Under the pieces are notes generated by a model that ran no database searches, was not told the origin of the DNA, and saw nothing but the letters and a program-made list of their open reading frames with translations. Shown here in pieces: positions 56,301 to 64,000 of a stretch of 64,000 nt of DNA. The stretch is from Heligmosomoides polygyrus polygyrus. Lineage: Eukaryota; Nematoda; Chromadorea; Rhabditida; Heligmosomidae. Numbering within the stretch: position 1 is the stretch's first letter; each line of letters begins with the position of its first letter. A program made the translations under genes and the position numbers. The stretch covers positions 14,135,466 through 14,199,465 of the forward strand of contig OX377206.1 of NCBI GenBank assembly GCA_947396885.1, in the 5' to 3' direction.

Positions 56301-59300
56301 AGTACATCGCTTTCGCATCCTACACGACTGTCTCAATTAACCATCACTTCTAGACTTTGTTGAATCCCTAAGGCGAAAATCCTCGAAAAAGAGGCGGTGT
56401 GGAGCTATCCCTTCATCGTTCTAGAACTGTGGATGTAGAACCAATGTCTTTCGTGTACATCACGTGTATTCGTTCCCTAGAGAAGACTAATATTTCGTCT
56501 TCCGCTAACACCGAGACAGTTGCTGATCCTCTTAGGAACTCCTTTGCTTAGACATTCCTGACGACATCAACGACCACGTCAACTCATGGTATATTTGTTG
56601 GTATAAATGGAGATTCTTTACACAGGTTGCTGTTTTTTCTTCATTTCTGTGATTTTCCGTAATGTTGAATAGTCATGTTGTTCTTTTTGCGGTTCGCCCA
56701 CGTCATCATTTGAAAACTAGACTCCGACAAAGTGGGAAGTCTGAAGAAACCAGCCTGCTCCAGTAACAGTCAAAAATTTGCCCAAAAAAATCTGAAATGA
56801 AGAAGGTAAACACGGATACATGCAGGTTTCAATGTAAAAACGCGTTAGCCTGCTATTTCTAGGGCAATGGTGGATTCAGCCAATACAGAGCCTACTCCTT
56901 TGCCCCCCCCCTCCCATTTTTAAACTTGTATTAAGTTTAAGACAACTGTAGTAAATCTCCAAGTTTGTAACAGCAACACTTGAGAAAATCATGAAGGCCT
57001 GGCTCGCATTCTCACTGAACAAAGCTAGTGAAGTGCTGTAATGATTTCCAGCACTTTACCAAAAAGCAATCAAACGCAAAGGACAGAAGTTGGCACAGAA
57101 ATCAAATTCACTGACCTCGTCCTTGCTCTATTGTTCTAACTTCACGATGACGACAAATAATAGGAACATAGTTGTCACGGGCGTCACTCGAATACGACGA
57201 CATAATAATTAACTACAGCCAGTCGACTGCTGAACACTACACCTGAGAAGAAACATCATCACCCAGAAAATGGAAGTTATTTTACGTATTGTCGTGACAT
57301 CGGACACAGGAAATTTTCTTTCTGACAGGATATGCAAGCGACAGATTTACCTAGAGAAGAAATGAAATAGAATATGTTAAGGATCCCTCACAACTCCAAG
57401 TAAAACGCAATATCGAACACCCCCCCCCCCCCTCCAAACAAGCAGATAAAACTTTTAATTCTCTCACTTTCTTGACAGCAAAATTTCCGTAGTCTTATAG
57501 AACCGCTTTGCACAGCCCATAATGCCTGCAAATACTTCTGGATGCAATCCAAATAAGAAAGTGGGCAGCTTTCACACGCATTTAAATAATATTTGAATTG
57601 GGAACACATGCAACATAATGTACATATACTACAACGTAAGTAGCCACAAGACTCTCGAGAACCCCAGAAGGTTGGGGGTGAATACGCCAGAATGACGAAG
57701 GGTAGAACGCACGTCGCAAGTCCCGTGATAAGATGGATCCCCTCGTTGGGATTGCACCTACCTCTGAACCCAAAATTGCGTTCAGAAGGAATAGGACGGC
57801 TCCGAGGAAGTAAAAGCGTCGCGCCAAGCGGATGAGCCCGCAGAGACTTCAACACGTCAGACATGCAGCAGCGAAAGATACGCGCTCAAGCGCGAACCGC
57901 TTGCTGGTCGCTGTGGTCACTAAGAACGGTCGACGGCAGCTGGGCCTGGGAGCGGGGATTCCACATGCTGATCTGTTCCATGCTCTCATCCTCGACAGAC
58001 CAGCTTTACCAAAAGTCTTAATGAACGTGAGACAAACGGCGTCGGCGTGACATCACCAGTCGAATTTCCACGTGAACACCGGGGTCTTTCGATTACAGTC
58101 GACTTTGTCCCTCTCACCATTCGTTGTGTCCTTTTCTAGAAAGTCCACCCTAACAAAAGCGAAAACGAAAACGACCACCGGCCGGATTCATCAACGATAA
58201 AACACGCGTGTATGCAGAGTATAAGGGGTACCCACGATGAAGAATTCATCTCTACCGCTTATCTATCTCTATCCTCTATACCTGCTGGTTTAATCGTTGG
58301 TGAATCAGGCCCCAACTTTTTACCGAGTAGCTCACTGTTGGCAAAGCATTACGCTCTCGAAATTACACGTCCGCCTTCGTTGAACATACGACATCACCAC
58401 TATCTTCAGGTAGTTTCCAGGCGTAGGGCGCGACATTGTCTATCCGATTCATTCCAAGCTTATTCGCCCATTAACGGACACTCCCGCTGGACTTAATATA
58501 TACGAAGAATCGTGGAACCGAGAACCATGTCGAACAGGACATGCTGCGGAGTTAGGGGCAGCCATAAGCGAACCCGAGGACACAGCTTCGGTCGAGAGGA
58601 AATGATGAAACCATCACCAGTACATTTCCCAAAGAAAAACCTTTTTCCACGAAGTAGAAATCAAGTCTGCGGAAGGATGAAGTGAACTGTAAGTATTTGT
58701 AAGTGAACTGGTTGTATTTGCACGACGAGTTCGACGTTGCACGCTTCTTAGGGCCTGTTCATACTTCGCGACAGCAGCGACAAGAGCGCAGCGCGCGTGG
58801 CGCGCGCGGCGTGCGCAGCGTGCGCAGCGCGCGGAAGTATGAACAGGCGACAAAAGCGACAAGAGCGACAAGAGCGACTGGGGCGTCGGGCGTAGTGTGG
58901 TGTACGTAATTGCACTATAACTTCGTGGCCTAAAATATCGAGTGAATAGAGGTCCTCACGTCTAACTTCAACTTCAATTGCATTAGTTTTTGGAAACTGA
59001 AACAGACACAAGCAAACAGTTATATTAGTAAAAAGTTTCCGGAAACTGAGACAAACACAAGCAAACAGACATATTTTTAATCAAAAAAGTTGTTAGAAAC
59101 TGAAACAGACGGAAGCGAACAATCATATTACCTACATCGTCAGTCTGGCACTCAAAATAGACATAAAAGCCCTCCTTACCTTTGTATGAAGAACGCCCGA
59201 ACAGGAATCGTTTCCTTCCAGCACTAGTTCGCCTTCCAGCAGGTTACAGGGCAAAGGACAACCATGACTCACGTTTTCGCCGATTCGTCGCGCCGTCGGC

Positions 59301-60326
59301 GCTCTCCGTACTAGAGATTCTCCTCGCATAGCCCCTACGTCTCTTCTTGCTTGCGCTAGAGTACAGTCAGCGGAGCACGTCGGTGCTAGAGCACCCTACT
59401 GGGACCGAGGTTGGGTGAGTCGACCAGTGCACTTCATTAGCACTCATTTCTCAAAGGAAGAGCGTCTGCTGGAGGAGTTGGCATATCAGCAACATCGATG
59501 AGATTAGATTTCGACCTTTTCTGCCACAGGTTGGGTGGAAAAGATCGCGTAGAGACAATGACATTTAGTCAACAACAAGGATGGCCATTACGTGGGAGCG
59601 ATGAGTCTTCCGTTTATGGGGCTTGGGAGGTGCCATGTTCTGGGTTGAACACAACAGTGTTTCTGGCCACACATGTGAAGTTCTGCGCAACTAGAAGCTT
59701 TGCTGTTTTGCTTGCTCCACGTGCATGATTGGAATTTTTGTCGTTATTCCACGACACATGGCTTCAAGAAGCTTCACGCTTCAAGGATCAACTAACACAA
59801 GGTGCGTCTTCGGTGTCAGTTTTTGACTTGAGGGTGAGGAACTGTTTTCCCTTGCGAAACGGTGAGTGTTCGTGCCTCTCCCGCTCCTTGTCAAGTGAAT
59901 TCCTTTTATCACTCGAAGGAGCAAGGACTCCAACGCAACCCGCTGTGGCAGGCTATACATAAGACTAGAGAAAATGAGAGGTTATAAAGACACTGAAGTG
60001 TGTCTCCCTAATAAGCCTACAGTACTGATCTGTCCATAAGCACTAATGCTTTGCTGGAGCGAGACGGCAATAAAGAAGGTCTGAGGATGGAGCGCTTCTA
60101 CGCCCTCATTTCTTGGAATCATCATATTTATTCCCGTAGAAAGTAGCGGTTTCGGTGCATCTCGATTCTGACTTGCAGGAAGTCCTCTTTTGGAATACGG
60201 CCTTCTTGAAATTCAGTATCCATCTACAGCAAATTTCCGCAACAATCGGCGAGCCCTGGAGACGCAGACGACCAGCGTGTTCTCTCATTCGGGCACTGAG
60301 TCAGCTCGCTCGCTCGTAGCGCAGCA
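53382..60326. repeat. Segmental duplication copy U2
   Basis: Near-identical to 1-6942 in the same orientation, with an offset of 53381-53384. It ends at GCGCAGCA, after which U1 enters the 11.1 kb block while U2 continues into the rest of the TTA-flanked element. It contains the same R1 module (54359-55020), the same short TIR element (about 54560-54698) and the same tandem repeat (58992-59142). Confidence 0.97.
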
Positions 60327-60638
60327 GGAGTGTCTATTTCTCTGCGCTCTCGCCACCCCGCTGCTTTGGTTGACCATTGCCCGTAGACGCTTCCAGCACT
60401 AGTGCGGTGTAATTACGTACTCCACACTCCGTTCGTCGCCCCAGTCGCTCCCGGCGCCGGCGCGAAGTATGAACAGGCGACAAGAGCGACAAGAGCGACA
60501 AGAGCGACAAGAGCGACTGGAGCGACGGCGCCGGCGCTCGAGTATGAACACTTTTCGGCGGCGCGCGCTCGGTTTTAATCGATATGCATATTTTGCACGG
60601 GCGACGAGTCGCTCTTGTCGCGAAGTATGAACAGGCCC
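58751..60638. mobile_element. Complete 1.9 kb TIR element with TTA duplication
   Basis: The 23-bp inverted ends start GGGCCTGTTCATACTTCGCG and are flanked by TTA (58748-58750 and 60639-60641). Inside are short arrays of GACAAGAGC and a further internal terminus-like CGAAGTATGAACAGGCGACA at 60463, suggesting nested or reused ends. No transposase; non-autonomous. It is the intact sister of 5369-6942. Confidence 0.7.
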
Positions 60639-60951
60639 TTAGAGGCTAACTTTGGGGGCAGAGGTGGTTTCGGGGGATTCGCTCCGCTGGGCCAACTTGC
60701 TGCTCTCATTGTTTTCTTGCTCATTGTGTACGCACCTCGTTTTCCAACGACGAGCGTTCCCATCGTCCATGAATCCGCTCTTCCTTATACGCTTGTACTT
60801 GGTGAATTTGGTACTCGTCCAATGGTCCGTCGCTCAAGGGAATCCTCCACTTCTAGCCTGTTTTGATCTTCGGAGTTTGCTCCTTTTCATGGCTGTGACC
60901 TTTATGGGTCCTCGTATGGCTAAATATTGGGCTACTATATACAACTCTTGA
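60639..60951 (+). other. Open frames of uncertain status beside the 1.9 kb element
   Basis: One plus-strand frame reads FGGRGGFGGFAPLGQLAALI then VFLLIVYAPRFPTTSVPIV, with a membrane-like segment. An overlapping frame is also hydrophobic. The start would lie inside the element. No family recognised. Confidence 0.2.
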
Positions 60952-61329
60952 GTGAACAGAGCTGGTGCAGTAGTGTTTAGGAGCATCCGCAACTTCCTAA
61001 TTAGGATTCGGAGACGCGTCTGGAAAAGGAAGCAGCATCGCACTGACAGATGAGTGCACCACAATGGTAGGCCGGCCCAGCTACTACTCCAGATCAAGTC
61101 GTGCCTATTTACTGTCGCGCATCTCTACGTTCGCGACGCTCGTAGTCAATAAGCACACCCTGAGGTGAGCAGGACACAAGGAATCAACAGAGAGACAATC
61201 ACACGTAAATGTAGCTGAAGGAAAGGTTCGAGTCAGAAGTTTGGAGATGCTTCCCGTGATGAGATCTTGCATCTACACTTGAAACCACAGGGACGCCACT
61301 TCTATGACAATTAATGCCAGGGAGAAGAA
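60952..61329. other. Interval without recognised gene
   Basis: No repeat match inside the window and no convincing frame; an 87-codon minus-strand frame (60834-61097) has no domain. Confidence 0.4.
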
Positions 61330-63484
61330 ACCTAAAGCGGCAGCCGAACTTCACCTTCCACTCTTGAGAAAGTGCACCAGCACGGCTACTGAACATTTAT
61401 TTATTTATTAACGTCAAGACGACGTACATAACATGTGGGCAATAGGAAAGAAACAGCAACAACCGTGGTAGAAAAAAAATAAACTTAACAAATCATCAAA
61501 ACAGAAGGCTAGCAAGCGGCAGCGACATGCCAAATTCATCCATCTTCAACAACTGCTCTTCAGATTTATTGACAAACTTTACATGCTACTTCGTTGCATC
61601 TTCGGCTACATTTCGAATATGATAGTTTTCATCATGAACGGAAGAACAAATATCGATTAGGCAGAAACGATCAATAATGTGAGCCTTCAGAACGAACCAC
61701 CATCTGGTGAATGAGCAGGGTTTCAGCAAACAAAAGCATACAAATTGGACATGAGCATTCATGAACGTGTGGTTTCTATTGAAACTGGAAAGACGGTGCT
61801 GGTGGTTCCTTCGATGTCGCCTTCAACGCCTTCAATGTTCGCCGATGTTGTTGTTGTTGTTGTACCAGTCTGCAAATGTACCTGACCCTGGATGTTTAAA
61901 ACAACAATGTCCTCTCTATTCCTTTAATATTTAGATGACAATAAATCAATAAAGATCTTCAATTTGCATGATTTGCAAAACAGTAGAAGCGCAGCTGGTC
62001 ATACCTGTTATCCAAATAAAGGCAGCTGTCGCAGTTTGGCGGTTTGCAAAGCGGACAAACGACCATTGCCGCAGGATGAGGACGAAAGCGTTTATTATGG
62101 TCAACTCAATTTCACAAATTGTTTCAAAGATGCTCTTGCATTGTCTGTTTGTTTGTTCAAAGCAGAGAAAACTCGTATCCTTCGAGCCAACATGCCACAT
62201 AGCACTAAAGTCAGTTCAATTCCTTTAATTAAAAATGCAAGATCTTAGTTTGTAGTCGTGCGATGATTGCCGCCCATTCCTTTCGCCAGAAGGCATCTGA
62301 CTTAACTCATAAGGGAATCAAACGCTCCGAAGTACTCAAGACATCATCACTGCTTTCAGAGTGCCGAAGTTCTGCTTGCCCTCGAAGCATCAATGCATAG
62401 GGTCTTGCAGCGAGTAGAACAAACAGCAGTGTACTATGGAATACAAGCGGGGTCTCGCTACCTGACAAGCATGCCGCACGCGATCTGGTTCGAGGCGGAA
62501 CGAAGGCTGAAAATCATAAAATCATCGCTGAATATAGAGTATTAGAAGCGTCGTACATCTGCCCTCGCAGTTTACATTCTAACAATTCTTTCTTCAGCAA
62601 AACGAAAAGTCTTAATGAATAACTAATAGGGTCGTGTAGCTCCACTAGTTCCTTGGTGGGATAGCGACTACTGCGTCAAATTCATTTTCAAGCGTGGCCA
62701 ACCATTATTTCCCATGTTTCGATCCCAAGGATTAACCCGACTAATCCATTGTGAGAGCTTCTCTTTTTGGAGCGATGAACATCAAGCTCTTCGAAAGCTA
62801 AAAGTGGTCGCTGATGGCTAGAAGCACGAGGTCATGTGACGTCCTTCTCTAGAGAGAATTTCATTAAAAGGACGTAGATGCTCTCACGCTAACTTCTTCA
62901 GTTATTGTGTTTTGCTATAAGGGTGCATCCTTTCCTAGCAATCCATTTTTTCCATTTACTTTTATTTACCCAATTTGTGCTACTTTAGATCTGCAAGAGA
63001 GACACTGCCCGAAAGGGCCGCAATGTTATGGCTTTTCAGGCTCTGACGAGGGCGCGGTCGCCAAAGCGTAAACCGAGTTAAATAAATGTGATAACAACCG
63101 TGGCAACCACCTCAACAAGATAACATCCGTCTGAGGTGGAGGAAGGGCTCAAAGGACCTACCACTCCATCGGGAAGGTTGTTGCTCTACCTGGAACTCGC
63201 AGTCTTTTTGAACAGAAATACGTAGTGCTGCCATCGCGTCCAACATAGTCCTCCCCTTGCACGAGGATCGGAGCCGTAATAGCAGGTAGCGATGACATGG
63301 TATGGCAAGCAGCGATGGGTTTGGCCAGCAGATTTGATTTTGAATCAGTCTTAAAACCTGTGCCTTCCCAAAACATGTGGTTTTACCCTAGTAACAAGCA
63401 ACTAAGATGTTTCCAACACCTCTGATGTAGTTATATGTAAGCATGTTTGGCGCTTTCTTTTTAAACGACTTTAGCCGATCCGTA
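61330..63484. repeat. Duplicated unit D2
   Basis: Collinear with D1 (31880-34740), including the R4 part from 63130 to the gap. Its copy has an ATTTATTTATTTATT insertion near 61398 that D1 lacks. Confidence 0.85.
61760..62068 (-). pseudogene. Second copy of the D-unit C-terminal exons, degraded
   Basis: Exon 62005-62068 reads QWSFVRFANRQTATAAFIW then ITG at a GTATGA donor. The next exon after TTAAACATCCAG (from 61887 downward) starts GSGTFADWY and stops early because of an AAC expansion, out of phase with D1. The acceptor before the first exon is GCGG in place of ACAG. These lesions suggest loss of function. Confidence 0.4.
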
Positions 63485-63684
63485 NNNNNNNNNNNNNNNN
63501 NNNNNNNNNNNNNNNNNNNNNNNNNNNNNNNNNNNNNNNNNNNNNNNNNNNNNNNNNNNNNNNNNNNNNNNNNNNNNNNNNNNNNNNNNNNNNNNNNNNN
63601 NNNNNNNNNNNNNNNNNNNNNNNNNNNNNNNNNNNNNNNNNNNNNNNNNNNNNNNNNNNNNNNNNNNNNNNNNNNNNNNNNNNN
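63485..63684. other. Sequence gap (200 N)
   Basis: Exactly 200 unknown bases, a scaffold join inside or at the end of D2. Confidence 1.
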
Positions 63685-64000
63685 CTAGGGGGGTTATTTG
63701 AGGTGCTGATCACGAATATGACATCCGTTTTTCGTTTTACGCTGGAGTACGGTAGGTTTCGGGAAAGGAACGCTTCAGGGCGGGTTGCTGGTGGTAGCCT
63801 GAATATCTGAAGAAGTATCTCACCTTTGCACAGCAGTTGTGGCGGCATCTGTCCAGCTTCTAAGGGAAAACCTTGATAATAGATTGTTGTTTTGGTGTAG
63901 TCTTCAGAATTACCTAAGTAACGGACAATTAGGCTCGTTTCTCGGCTACCGGCAAAGTAACTTGGAACATGCCTTAAAATAGAATAAAGCAGTATCAGCA
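63685..64000. repeat. R2-related sequence, inverted
   Basis: GGGGGTTATTTGAGGTGCTG followed by ATCACGAATATGACATCCG is the reverse complement of R2 at 19310. GGTTGCTGGTGGTAGCCTGA matches 20140. No gene. Confidence 0.65.

Overview
The window looks like repeat-rich nuclear DNA from a strongylid-type (hookworm-like) nematode. The evidence is nine consecutive 53-74 bp introns in one gene, a T-rich trans-splice-type acceptor a few bases before the start codon of an hnRNP-L-like gene, a mariner remnant, a CR1/jockey-type LINE tail, and many short inverted-repeat elements flanked by TAA or TTA. The organism is an inference; no rRNA, SL RNA or mitochondrial marker is present. Two 200-N gaps mark scaffold joins. 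Conventional gene content is low: most of the 64 kb is duplicated or transposon-derived. || Layout. (1) 1-6942 is segmental copy U1, matched almost base for base by U2 at 53382-60326. (2) 6943-18081 is an 11.1 kb block closed by 27-bp perfect terminal inverted repeats, whose left edge falls exactly where U1 stops matching U2. It holds subterminal GTAAGTTA-type repeats, tandem units with a covarying hairpin, a cluster of fold-backs, a dead mariner, a nine-exon gene with a possible BEN-like C-terminus, and a 342-bp near-perfect palindrome. (3) 18479-18694 holds the first two coding exons of an hnRNP L-type RNA-binding protein. (4) 20555-26654 (A) and 40512-44630 (B) are copies of a second duplicated unit; A contains a 1.65 kb TIR element for which B is the empty site. 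(5) 27698-31174 (U3) is a diverged third copy of part of U. (6) 31880-34740 (D1) and 61330-63484 (D2) form another pair with conserved minus-strand exon/intron structure. (7) 36460-37150 and 49100-49320 are LINE fragments. (8) 38762-39275 and 39891-40157 are fold-back elements, the first enclosing an ankyrin-like reading frame. (9) 44631-53381 is mostly single-copy with weak exon candidates. || The U and A/B units share one module, so the order U1-A-U3-B-U2 gives five same-strand copies of related sequence. Many mobile-element boundaries could be set by comparing a filled copy with its empty sibling rather than by guesswork. || Best candidate for something undescribed: the 11.1 kb TIR-bounded block that carries an intron-rich, apparently intact host-like gene and no recognisable transposase. 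All functional calls come from reading the sequence; no searches were run.
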